Assembly: GCF_011397635.1 (NCBI RefSeq)
Contig: NC_064761.1
Location: 25,647,643 to 25,711,642, forward strand
From: Epinephelus fuscoguttatus
Taxonomy: Eukaryota; Chordata; Actinopteri; Perciformes; Serranidae
Direction of reading: 5' to 3'
DNA: 64,000 bases
In this document: piece by piece, positions 11,950-22,617 of the stretch
Position numbering within the stretch: position 1 is the stretch's first letter
Layout of the letters: each line of letters opens with the position of its first letter
Translations under genes and position numbers: made by a program
The notes under the pieces: generated by a model
Told to the model about the DNA's origin: nothing
Seen by the model: the letters and a program-made list of their open reading frames with translations, nothing else
Database searches by the model: none

Positions 11950-12290
11950 CATTGAGTAATTTGCCAAATATTTTCCTGATTAACTATTTGTTTCATGAAA
12001 TGTCAAAAAAACACGCATCACAACCTCCAAGAGCCCAAAGTGACGTCTTCAAATTGCTTGATTTGTCCGACCAACAATCCAAAACTCAAAAAATATTTGA
12101 TTTATTATTATACAAGACAAATAAAAGCAGCTAAACTTTACATTTGAGAAGCTGAATCTAGCAAATGCCTGGCATTTCTGACAGAAAAATCACTGAAATT
12201 ATTGATAAATTCTCAAAATAGGTTTACATTTTTTTTTTCGATTTATCAATTGATTGATCCAAGCAGCACCTTATAGCTCTACAAATATCA
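11950..12290. mobile_element. Fish MITE copy within unit 1
   Basis: AT-rich sequence with the layout of the very common fish element whose ends carry cgattaatcg-like words and whose core reads 'caaagtgacgtcttcaaattgc'. The same copy sits at the same place in units 2 and 3, so it was present before the triplication. Confidence 0.55.
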
Positions 12291-12513
12291 TAAAGTTACA
12301 ACCAAAAATATGTTTAAAAAAAAAAGCTAATTTCAGCTGTTTGTGAAGCTTACGTACTGTATGATATGCTTAACTGTATTATATAATATTACATATGTAT
12401 TGTCTTACCATAGCCTAAGTCTTTGCTCTTTAAAATATCCTATAGCTTTAGCTTTGTCACAATATTTTAAATCCCATATTCTGACCGTCCTCACATAACA
12501 CTTGAAGATACAA

Positions 12514-12770
12514 CTTAAAGGGGTACTAAACCCCCCTCTCTGGGCATTACTCCGCCCACAGCTTGATTTAAAAAAATTCAGAAAAGATAGGCGAAGCTGA
12601 GGGAGGGAGGGAGGGGGGGCAGACAATCAGCTGAGGAAGGGGGTGGAGTGAAGATTGTCCCTCACTGCAGGGAGAGGAGAAAGGCCTTCCCCGGAGGTCA
12701 GGCCTCTTTACCTGGTCCCTCTCCTCCACACTTTGGCTTATTTTCACCCAGCCCAGCACTGGTACCTTGG
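12514..12770. mobile_element. Truncated TTAA-type MITE at the unit 1/unit 2 junction
   Basis: The segment begins with TTAA then aggggtactaaacccc, resembling the terminus of fish TTAA-inserting MITEs. It runs through a G-rich (gggagg)n tract and ends abruptly where the Thr-stalk code of LRR copy 2 starts. It replaces the sequence that in copy 1 encodes the membrane segment and tail. The same junction recurs near 17596-17850. Confidence 0.55.
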
Positions 12771-13212
12771 TGGTGGTCGGTTGTGTGCTGAAGCTGGTGG
12801 TCGTGGCATAATTGTTGTATGCATAGTCGTAATGGTTGTGGTTGTACTCAAAGTGGTGTTGGTGGATAAGTTGTTGTGGGTGTTGGTGTTGAGGTGGTGG
12901 TCATGGTGGCTGGAGTTTTTGTTATGGTGTTTGTTGGTACCTTTGGAATGGTTGTAGGCATAATTGTTGTAGGCGTAGTCGTAATGGTTGTGGGCGTACT
13001 CAAAGTGGTTGTGGTGGGTGTACTTGTTAAAGTTGTTGTGGGTGTTGGTGTTGTGGTGGTGGTCATGGTGGCTAGAGCTGTTGTTATAGTATTTGTTGGT
13101 GCCTTTGTAATGGTTGTGGCTAGTGGCATGGTTGAGCCAGGGGTGTTTGTTGTAGCTGACAAAGTGGTTGCTGGTGTTGTGGTAGTAACGATGGTGGTTT
13201 TTGGTTCTGTAG

Positions 13213-14616
13213 TTAGGAGTGCTTTGGGAGTTGTGGTGGTGGTGATGATGGTTGTGATTGTGGGGGGAGGGTGGGGCAGATAAGTTGATCTTCTGGTAAT
13301 GATTTTATTTCTTGTCCTTTTAGATCTTCTGGATACTCACAGACAGCAGGAGACACAAGCTTGTCAGAGTTCGTCTTCATCCAGAGGTGAAGCTCTATCA
13401 GATTACAGTCACAGTGCCAAGGGTTGTCATTGAGGTAAAGTTTTCTCAGTTTTGTTAAAGGCTCAAAAATATCCCCAGGAAGCGTCTGGAGGTCGTTGTG
13501 AGCTAGCTTGAGTGTGATCAGTGATTGTAGCTTTTCAAACACATCTACGTCCAGTGACTTTATCTTGTTGTACTGTAGATTCAGGTCTGTGAGCCTCTCA
13601 GGACCTTCAAAGTTCTCAGCATAAAAGGTGACAAATTGATTCTTAGACAGATCTAACTTCTTGACTTTCTTCAGAGGGCTGAATATTCCTTTAGGAAGAG
13701 CGCTGAGATTGTTCTGACTCAGGCTTAACTCTGTCAATTTAGGCATTTCTCCAAAAAGCACAGGTGGTAGACTCGTCAGTTTATTCTTCTGTAGGGTCAG
13801 TGTTTTAAGCAGAGGGAAGCCAACAAAGAATCCTTCAGGTAAACTAGTCAGGTGATTACTATCCAGGCACACCTTACTTAGTTTGTCTTTATGTGGAAAT
13901 AGATTAGGTGACAATTCTGCTATTTTGTTTCCTGCAAGCCAATTTCCTTTAGGTTTGGCAGATTCTGCAAAATATCTTCAGGAATGGTGGTCAGTTGATT
14001 CTCATAAAGCCGTAAAGGCCTGTAGTTTGTTTAGGTTTGAGAACCAGCTGGTAGATACAGCGGAGAGGTTGTTTTTAGCCAAATGGAGCACTGTGAGGTT
14101 GTCGAGATCATCAAAAGTGCCATCTTCAATCGATTCTATCTCGTTCATGTGTAAAAGGAGCTCTCGTAATTTTGTAAGGTCCTCAAACAAGCCGTTCTCC
14201 AGACTACGGAGCTTGTTAAGCTTTATTACAAGCTTCTCCAGGTTGCTGAGGTCTTTAAAGACTCCCACTGGTATCGACTTTAATGGAGTGCTGGAGATCT
14301 CAATATGCTTGAGGTCTACCAAACCTTCGAAAGCTCCTGGCTCGATAGATGTCGTGGTAGTGCTCAAGAACTCCACCTTTTCAAGATGGGGGTTTTCAAC
14401 AAAGGCTGCTTTGGGGATTGTGTCAATTAGGCTTTCCACAAAGAAAACTTCTGTCACACCTGGTTTTAGGATGCGTGGGATTTCTGTTGTAGAGATACTG
14501 AAAACAGCCTGGGTCTCTTTGGGGCAGTCTGTCTCCTCACATTGTTTTTGAGTTAATGAGGACTCAGACAGTAAAGACAGAAAAAGAACCACGATTTCTC
14601 CTCTTGCCATGTTCAT
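13213..14616 (-). pseudogene. LRR glycoprotein copy 2, broken
   Basis: Same signal peptide, LRR array and NPWHCDC C-cap as copy 1, but the frame is broken twice. One extra base near 14014 (gtaaaggcc where copies 1 and 3 have gtagcgtc) leads straight to a stop, ending the first part at 14002 (204 residues). One base missing near 13931 (tttcctgc against tttccctgc) follows. The second part (13213-13914) is open and keeps FGEMPKL, intact where copies 1 and 3 are shifted. A further indel at the start of the stalk gives a tail reading PPQSQPSSPPPQLPKHS then a stop. Thr-rich code continues out of frame at 12848-13162. The membrane segment and tail are missing, replaced by a MITE fragment. Probably a pseudogene, unless indels are assembly errors; even then it would encode a membrane-less protein. 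Confidence 0.75.
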
Positions 14617-16113
14617 TCACTATAAAAAAAATTTAAAAAAAATCATAAATTATAAAATGGAGTAGATTAGATTTAGATCTTGTATACATATTAGAAGGCA
14701 GTTTATTGTATGATTTGTTTTTTACTCTCCTGTGATAATATATAAGTGGTGAAATATCAGTAACATAAAGGCTTTGCTTTGTCACAATAATATTTACTGT
14801 AAACAAATAATTTGGTTCAAGAGATGGAGAGTGATTGCACTCAACTTCATGCTATCAGAAAGAATTCATTTTGTATTAAATAACAGAATTTAATTTGATT
14901 GTCACTGAACTGAAGGTTTACTCAACTATTACGAACATGCACAGTACTCTAGTACTCCTCATTGAACATATGAAGACAAGAATGAATGCAATGCTTGGTT
15001 AACAGATGGTTACAAAGAGATGTAGTCTAGCATATGAAATTGTGACAAGATGGATGACTTTGTAGGCACAAGGAAGACCACCAAAGGGTTAAAAAAATCA
15101 TTGACGATTACCTGTTATAATGAATGCACCTTCAGCAGCAGTTTTCCTCAGTTCTGACTGCAGCGTCCAACCGAGTTGTGGAGGAGTAGGGGTTGATGGG
15201 AGCGTCAGCAGGAGAGAGCTGAGGAAAGAGGAAAAGAGAAAGAGGACGATATGGATTTCTTTGTAATTAATAGCCTCGGTCAGGGGGAAGTGTGTGACGC
15301 CCCACCACCTGTCGTAAAGATCTTGATCTGGCATGTGCATTTGATTTGAAAGTGAGTAAAAGAACAGTGCAACTTACTTTTTTTAAACACAGCTTTTTGC
15401 AGGACACATAGTGATGAGGTCATGTATCTAGTTTTGACTATGTAAGATAATAACTAAGATTTGATGATGATGAAACAAAGTCAACTTTGCTTTAGCCACC
15501 AGCATAAATTCATATTTTAATGTAAAACCATGTCTCTCAATGTATTTCATGATATCTCCTGCTGTGCAGACACAAGGTGACTAGCAAGAGTGTGAAAGTG
15601 ATCACTGTGCACCAGGCCCTTTGACATTGTAGCAGAAGTGACATAAACATAATGAAATCCAAATATAAGTGGTCAGCTGGAGATTCATGATAGAAACAGG
15701 TGTGAACGATGTCTCAGCTGTACATTTGTGTTACGATCACCAAAACACTTCCTAAAACCAAATGTAAACAGGGTCATGACGGCATCAGTGTTACATTGAG
15801 ACTATTTCATGACCTGTTAAGAACTATTGGCTATTGCGCTTCCCTGTCTAATTCTCCCTATTTTGAACCTGTGCCTCAGTCTGTTCTCTTTACAGCACAC
15901 ATGAAGAGGAACACTGGCTGCTCATTTTGAGCCACTGAATTCAAAAGTTGACTTATTGTTCTAGCTGTTAAAGCTACAGCAATCATTATCCTTAGCCTAT
16001 GATTAATTTCATCCTGCTATCTCCCTGCCTAACAATCCTCAAACAGTATGGTATAAGTAAGTAACGATCAGCACTCTGTTAACCAGGACAGCATGAAGTT
16101 TTGCAGAACTTAC

Positions 16114-16255
16114 CTCCAGTAGAAGCTGACGATAAAATGGACAGAGACCTTGAGTTGGTGATATCTTTGTAATTTCCTCCTTTTTTGCCTGATGTAGCGG
16201 TATGAGAGCAAGAAAACAAGAAGAAACTCCACCCTTGGGGGAATTTTGCTTATCT
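16114..16255 (-). promoter_or_regulatory. Candidate 5' exon end and GATA/ETS promoter of LRR copy 2
   Basis: Equivalent of 11030-11172: donor CTGGAG|gtaagtt with exon end at 16114, an ETS core (atttcct at 16172-16178) and a GATA site (cttatct at 16249-16255). The ETS flank has changed by one base from unit 1, but the GGAA core is kept. Confidence 0.4.
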
Positions 16256-17035
16256 GAATGCATGTGAGGAGACATGAAAACAAGTGTCAGGATTTAATCA
16301 CTTCACTTTTTCCTTCTGTTTGACCCCACCCCTGCAGTATGATAGCAATCCTTTTTTTTTCTCTTTCCGTGTAATTTGTAGTGTCATTTTGTGCAAGACA
16401 GAAAACACTTCAAACATGAGTAAACATTGTTTTAGTGGCTCATATATTCAGCTGTGTCGTCCAGAGCTCCCTTTGCTCTCTGACCCATAAATCATCTTGA
16501 TTATGTTAACAATATTGCAGGTTCTCATTGGTGAAATGTAACATGTGGTCTTGGTCAGATGGAAAAAAATTTTTTTTTTAGAAAGATGCATTTGTAATTG
16601 CTGATGGGAGAGGCAGGAATAACATCATCACCACATCTTATTTTTACACACCACAGCAGCAGAAATCTAATCCTCTATAGACAAACAAGCATCTCGTATC
16701 CACCAACAAGGAAGAAAGACATTTGCACATAATGCATTTTATTCAGACTGATTAAGCAAAAGTTACAACAAATGTTTATCATCACTAGAGAGAAACAAAT
16801 AACTAAATAACTTGACTACATTGGCCTGACTTTGCTTTATGAAGCTTAATATTACACACTACATAGGTTTTGCTCATATGGTAAACACAGATTAATATAA
16901 TATGTAAAACTAACAGACTGTGAGACATTATTATGTATCACTTTTTGCGTGACGCAGCGTTAAGACAAGGACATAGGAAGTAATCATTAATTGGTAATTT
17001 ATTTGATTTTTGTAAAACATATTCACTATTTTCAT

Positions 17036-17376
17036 CATTGAGTAATTTGCCAAATATTTTCCTGATTAACTATTTGTTTCATGAAATGTCAAAAAAACAC
17101 GCATCACAACCTCCAAGAGCCCAAAGTGACGTCTTCAAATTGCTTGATTTGTCCGACCAACAATCCAAAACTCAAAAAATATTTGATTTATTATTATACA
17201 AGACAAATAAAAGCAGCTAAACTTTACATTTGAGAAGCTGAATCTAGCAAATGCCTGGCATTTCTGACAGAAAAATCACTGAAATTATTGATAAATTCTC
17301 AAAATAGGTTTACATTTTTTTTTTCGATTTATCAATTGATTGATCCAAGCAGCACCTTATAGCTCTACAAATATCA
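17036..17376. mobile_element. Fish MITE copy within unit 2
   Basis: Orthologous position and near-identical sequence to the MITE at about 11950-12290, carried along by the duplication. Confidence 0.5.
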
Positions 17377-17595
17377 TAAAGTTACAACCAAAAATATGTT
17401 TAAAAAAAAAAGCTAATTTCAGCTGTTTGTGAAGCTTTACGTACTGTATGATATGCTTAACTGTATTATATAATATTACATATGTATTGTCTTACCATAG
17501 CCTAAGTCTTTGCTCTTTAAAATATCCTATAGCTTTAGCTTTGTCACAATATTTTAAATCCCATATTCTGACTGTCCTCACATAACACTTGAAGA

Positions 17596-17850
17596 TACAG
17601 GGGAACTAAACCCCCCTCTCTGGGCATTACTCCGCCCACAGCTTGATTTAAAAAAATTCAGAAAAGATAGGCGAAGCTGAGGGAGGGAGGGAGGGAGGGG
17701 GGGCAGACAATCAGCTGAGGAAGGGGGTGGAGTGAAGATTGTCCCTCACTGCAGGGAGAGGAGAAAGGCCTTCCCCGGAGGTCAGGCCTCTTTACCTGGT
17801 CCCTCTCCTCCACACTTTGGCTTATTTTCACCCAGCCCAGCACTGGTACC
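17596..17850. mobile_element. Truncated TTAA-type MITE at the unit 2/unit 3 junction
   Basis: Same junction element as at 12514-12770. Here the left end reads gatacaggggaactaaacccc, so the TTAA and a few neighbouring bases are lost. The stalk frame of copy 3 runs on into it: the ORF at 17658-17936 fuses Thr-rich code to MITE-encoded residues beginning VPVLGWVKISQS. Confidence 0.5.
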
Positions 17851-18299
17851 TTGGTGGTGGTCGGTTGTGTGCTGAAGCTGGTGGTCGTGGGCATAATTGT
17901 TGTATGCATAGTCGTAATGGTTGTGGTTGTACTCAAAGTGGTGTTGGTGGATAAGTTGTTGTGGGTGTTGGTGTTGAGGTGGTGGTCATGGTGGCTGGAG
18001 TTTTTGTTATGGTGTTTGTTGGTACCTTTGGAATGGTTGTAGGCATAATTGTTGTAGGCGTAGTCGTAATGGTTGTGGGCGCATACTCAAAGTGGTTGTG
18101 GTGGGTGTACTTGTTAAAGTTGTTGTGGGTGTTGGTGTTGTGGTGGTGGTCATGGTGGCTAGAGCTGTTGTTATAGTATTTGTTGGTGCCTTTGTAATGG
18201 TTGTGGCTAGTGGCATGGTTGAGCCAGGGGTGTTTGTTGTAGCTGACAAAGTGGTTGCTGGTGTTGTGGTAGTAACGATGGTGGTTTTTGGTTCTGTAG

Positions 18300-19702
18300 T
18301 TAGGAGTGCTTTGGGAGTTGTGGTGGTGGTGATGATGGTTGTGATTGTGGGGGGAGGGTGGGGCAGATAAGTTGATCTTCTGGTAATGATTTTATTTCTT
18401 GTCCTTTTAGATCTTCTGGATACTCACAGACAGCAGGAGACACAAGCTTGTCAGAGTTCGTCTTCATCCAGAGGTGAAGCTCTATCAGATTACAGTCACA
18501 GTGCCAAGGGTTGTCATTGAGGTAAAGTTTTCTCAGTTTTGTTAAAGGCTCAAAAATATCCCCAGGGAGCGTCTGGAGGTCGTTGTGAGCTAGCTTGAGT
18601 GTGATCAGTGATTGTAGCTTTTCAAACACATCTACGTCCAGTGACTTTATCTTGTTGTACTGTAGATTCAGGTCTGTGAGCCTCTCAGGACCTTCAAAGT
18701 TCTCAGCATAAAAGGTGACAAATTGATTCTTAGACAGATCTAACTTCTTGACTTTCTTCAGAGGGCTGAATATTCCTTTAGGAAGAGCGCTGAGATTGTT
18801 CTGACTCAGGCTTAACTCTGTCAATTTAGGCATTTCTCCAAAAGCACAGGTGGTAGACTCGTCAGTTTATTCTTCTGTAGGGTCAGTGTTTTAAGCAGAG
18901 GGAAGCCAACAAAGAATCCTTCAGGTAAACTAGTCAGGTGATTACTATCCAGGCACACCTTACTTAGTTTGTCTTTATGTGGAAATAGATTAGGTGACAA
19001 TTCTGCTATTTTGTTTCCCTGCAAGCCAATTTCCTTTAGGTTTGGCAGATTCTGCAAAATATCTTCAGGAATGGTGGTCAGTTGATTCTCATAAAGCCGT
19101 AGCGTCTGTAGTTTGTTTAGGTTTGAGAACCAGCTGGTAGATACAGCGGAGAGGTTGTTTTTAGCCAAATGGAGCACTGTGAGGTTGTCGAGATCATCAA
19201 AAGTGCCATCTTCAATCGATTCTATCTCGTTCATGTGTAAAAGGAGCTCTCGTAATTTTGTAAGGTCCTCAAACAAGCCGTTCTCCAGACTACGGAGCTT
19301 GTTAAGCTTTATTACAAGCTTCTCCAGGTTGCTGAGGTCTTTAAAGACTCCCACTGGTATCGACTTTAATGGAGTGCTGGAGATCTCAATATGCTTGAGG
19401 TCTACCAAACCTTCGAAAGCTCCTGGCTCGATAGATGTCGTGGTAGTGCTCATGAACTCCACCTTTTCAAGATGGGGGTTTTCAACAAAGGCTGCTTTGG
19501 GGATTGTGTCAATTAGGCTTTCCACAAAGAAAACTTCTGTCACACCTGGTTTTAGGATGCGTGGGATTTCTGTTGTAGAGGTACTGAAAACAGCCTGGTT
19601 CTCTTTGGGGCAGTCTGTCTCCTCACATTGTTTTTGAGTTAATGAGGACTCAAACAGTAAAGACAGAAAAAGAACCACGATTTCTCCTCTTGCCATGTTC
19701 AT
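18300..19702 (-). pseudogene. LRR glycoprotein copy 3, frameshifted and membrane-less
   Basis: Signal peptide, N-cap, full LRR array and NPWHCDC C-cap are present, but one base is missing at the same A-run as in copy 1 (near 18840). The frame therefore splits into 18821-19702 (293 residues) and 18300-18833 (177 residues). The stalk start carries the same indel as copy 2, giving the same short tail (PPQSQP...PKHS, stop). Further Thr-rich code (18007-18249) lies out of frame. There is no membrane segment or cytoplasmic tail. If the A-run break were an error, the product would be a secreted LRR protein of about 470 residues. As written, it is a pseudogene. Confidence 0.75.
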
Positions 19703-21197
19703 TCACTATAAAAAAAATTTTAAAAAAATTATAAAATGGAGTAGATTAGATTTAGATCTTGTATACATATTAGAAGGCAGTTTATTGTATGATTTGTTTT
19801 TTACTCTCCTGTGATAATATATAAGTGGTGAAATATCAGTAACATAAAGGCTTTGCTTTGTCACAATAATATTTACTGTAAACAAATAATTTGGTTCAAG
19901 AGATGGAGAGTGATTGCACTCAACTTCATGCTATCAGAAAGAATTCATTTTGTATTAAATAACAGAATTTAATTTGATTGTCACTGAACTGAAGGTTTAC
20001 TCAACTATTACGAACATGCACAGTACTCCTAGTACTCCTCATTGAACATATGAAGACAAGAATGAATGCAATGCTTGGTTAACAGATGGTTACAAAGAGA
20101 TGTAGTCTAGCGTATGAAATTGTGACAAGATGGATGACTTTGTAGGCACAAGGAAGACCACCAAAGGGTTAAAAAAACCATTGACGATTACCTGTTATAA
20201 TGAATGCACCTTCAGCAGCAGTTTTCCTCAGTTCTGACTGCAGCGTCCAACCGAGTTGTGGAGGAGTAGGGGTTGATGGGAGCGTCAGCAGGAGAGAGCT
20301 GAGGAAAGAGGAAAAAGAGAAAGAGGACGATATGGATTTCTTTGTAATTAATAGCCTCAGTCAGGGGGAAGTGTGTGACGCCCCACCACCTGTCGTAAAG
20401 ATCTTGATCTGGCATGTGCATTTGATTTGAAAGTGAGTAAAAGAACAGTGCAACTTACTTTTTTTAAACACAGCTTTTTGCAGGACACATAGTGATGAGG
20501 TCATGTATCTAGTTTTGACTATGTAAGATAATAACTAAGATTTGATGATGATGAAACAAAGTCAACTTTGCTTTAGCCACCAGCATAAATTCATATTTTA
20601 ATGTAAAACCATGTCTCTCAATGTATTTCATGATATCTCCTGCTGTGCAGACACAAGGTGACTAGCAAGAGTGTGAAAGTGATCACTGTGCACCAGGCCC
20701 TTTGACATTGTAGCAGAAGTGACATAAACATAATGAAATCCAAATATAAGTGGTCAGCTGGAGATTCATGATAGAAACAGGTGTGAACGATGTCTCAGCT
20801 GTACATTTGTGTTACGATCACCAAAACACTTCCTAAAACCAAATGTAAACAGGGTCATGACGGCATCAGTGTTACATTGAGACTATTTCATGACCTGTTA
20901 AGAACTATTGGCTATTGCGCTTCCCCTGTCTAATTCTCCCCTATTTTGAACCTGTGCCTCAGTCTGTTCTCTTTTACAGCGCACATGAAGAGGAACACTG
21001 GCTGCTCATTTTGAGCCACTGAATTCAAAAGTTGACTTATTGTTCTAGCTGTTAAAGCTACAGCAATCATTATCCTTAGCCTATGATTAATTTCATCCTG
21101 CTATCTCCCTGCCTAACAATCCTCAAACAGTATGGTATAAGTAAGTAACGATCAGCACTCTGTTAACCAGGACAGCATGAAGTTTTGCAGAACTTAC

Positions 21198-21339
21198 CTC
21201 CAGTAGAGGCTGACGATAAAATGGACAGAGACCTTGAGTTGGTGATATCTTTGTAATTTCCTCCTTTTTTGCCTGATGTAGCGGTATGAGAGCAAGAAAA
21301 CAAGAAGAAGCCCCACCCTTGGGGGAATTTTGCTTATCT
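21198..21339 (-). promoter_or_regulatory. Candidate 5' exon end and GATA/ETS promoter of LRR copy 3
   Basis: Same layout as in units 1 and 2: exon end at 21198 with a gtaagtt donor, ETS core at 21256-21262 and GATA site at 21333-21339, all read on the minus strand. Confidence 0.4.
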
Positions 21340-22093
21340 GAATGCATGTGAGGAGACATGAAAACAAGTGTCAGGATTTAATCACTTCACTTTTTCCTTC
21401 CGTTTGAAACCACCCCTGCAGTATGACTTCCAATCCCCGTGATTACCCTGTGTGTGTGTTTGGCGGGGGGGGGGGCTTGGTCAGATGGAAAAACAATTTT
21501 AAAAAAAAAGATGCATTTGTAATTCCTGATGGGAGAGGCAGGAATAACATCATCACCACATCTTATTTTTACACACCACAGCAGCAGGAAATCTAATCCT
21601 CTGTCGACAAACAAGCATCTCGTATCCACCAACAAGGAAGAAAGACATTTGCCATTTGCACATAATGCATTTTATTCAGACTGATTAAGCAAAGGTTACA
21701 ACAAACATTTATGATCACTAGAGAGAAACAAATAACTTGACTACATTGGCTTGACTTTGCTTTATGAAGCTTAATATTACACACTACATAGGTTTTGCTC
21801 ATATGGTAAACACAGATTAACTAACAGACTGTGAGACATTATTATGTATCACTTTTTGCGTGACGCATTAAGACAAGGACATAGGAACTAATCATTAATT
21901 GGTAATTTATTTGATTTTTGTAAAACATATTCACTATTTTCATCATTGAGTAATTTGCCAAATATTTTCCTGATTAACTATTTGTTTCATGAAATGTCAA
22001 AAAAACACGCATCACAACCTCCAAGAGCCCAAAGTGATGTCTTCAAATTGCTTGATTTGTCCGACCAACAATCCAAAACTCAAAAAATATTTG

Positions 22094-22617
22094 ATTTATT
22101 ATTATACAAGACAAATAAAAGCAGCTAAACTTTACATTTGAGAAGCTGAATCTAGCAAATGCCTGGCATTTCTGACAGAAAAATCACTGAAATTATTGAT
22201 AAATTCTCAAAATAGGTTTACATTTTTTTTTTCGATTTATCAATTGATTGATCCAAGCAGCACCTTATAGCTCTACAAATAACATAAAGTTACAACCAAA
22301 AATATGTTTTAAAAAAAGCTAATTTCAGCTGTTTGTGAAGCTTACGTACTGTATGATATGCTTAACTGTATTATATAATATTACATATGTATTGTCTTAC
22401 CATAGCCTAAGTCTTTGCTCTTTAAAATATCCTTTAGCTTTAGCTTTGTCACAATATTTTAAATCCCATATTCTGACCGTCCTCACATAACACTTGAAGA
22501 TACAACTTAGCACAACATCAAGAAAACTTACACCCCAGAGAAATCGTTTATAAACTGCAACCTCGGGAAAAGGACGCTTAATCTTGATCTCTTGTGCACC
22601 TAGCCTGACAAAGTGTT
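22094..22617 (-). other. gp5 3' flank overlapping unit 3
   Basis: Downstream of the gp5 stop, the unique sequence is only about 110 bp before unit 3 begins. The first AATAAA on the minus strand is at 22095-22100, inside the unit, so the gp5 transcript probably ends within the duplicated block. Confidence 0.35.

Larger units (their letters stand above)
7830..12517 (-). repeat. Tandem unit 1 of the LRR array
   Basis: From the Thr-stalk to the TTAA-bearing junction, this block repeats almost base for base in units 2 and 3 (start codons at 9526, 14616 and 19702; periods 5090 and 5086 bp). It holds the LRR coding exon, a non-coding upstream region (9530-11000) with candidate 5' exons, a GATA/ETS-bearing promoter-like segment (about 11030-11172), and a fish MITE (about 11950-12290). 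No other gene is seen between 9530 and 12500; the ORFs at 10032-10262, 10955-11191 and 11952-12134 lack family features. Confidence 0.85.
12518..17600 (-). repeat. Tandem unit 2 of the LRR array
   Basis: Second copy of the 5.09-kb unit, differing from unit 1 by scattered substitutions and single-base indels, the junction MITE at its left end, and a stalk about 155 bp longer (12771-13275 against 7830-8180). The non-coding part 14620-17580 mirrors 9530-12500, including the MITE at about 17036-17376. Confidence 0.85.
17601..22508 (-). repeat. Tandem unit 3 of the LRR array
   Basis: Third copy, next to gp5. It matches units 1 and 2 except around 21413-21480, where about 60 bp ending in a G11 run replace about 230 bp of units 1 and 2, and at a few short deletions near 21810. 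Its right edge (gatacaactta at about 22498-22508) joins directly to the 3' flank of gp5 without the junction MITE. The non-coding part 19710-22500 holds the MITE copy at about 21944-22285. Confidence 0.85.
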
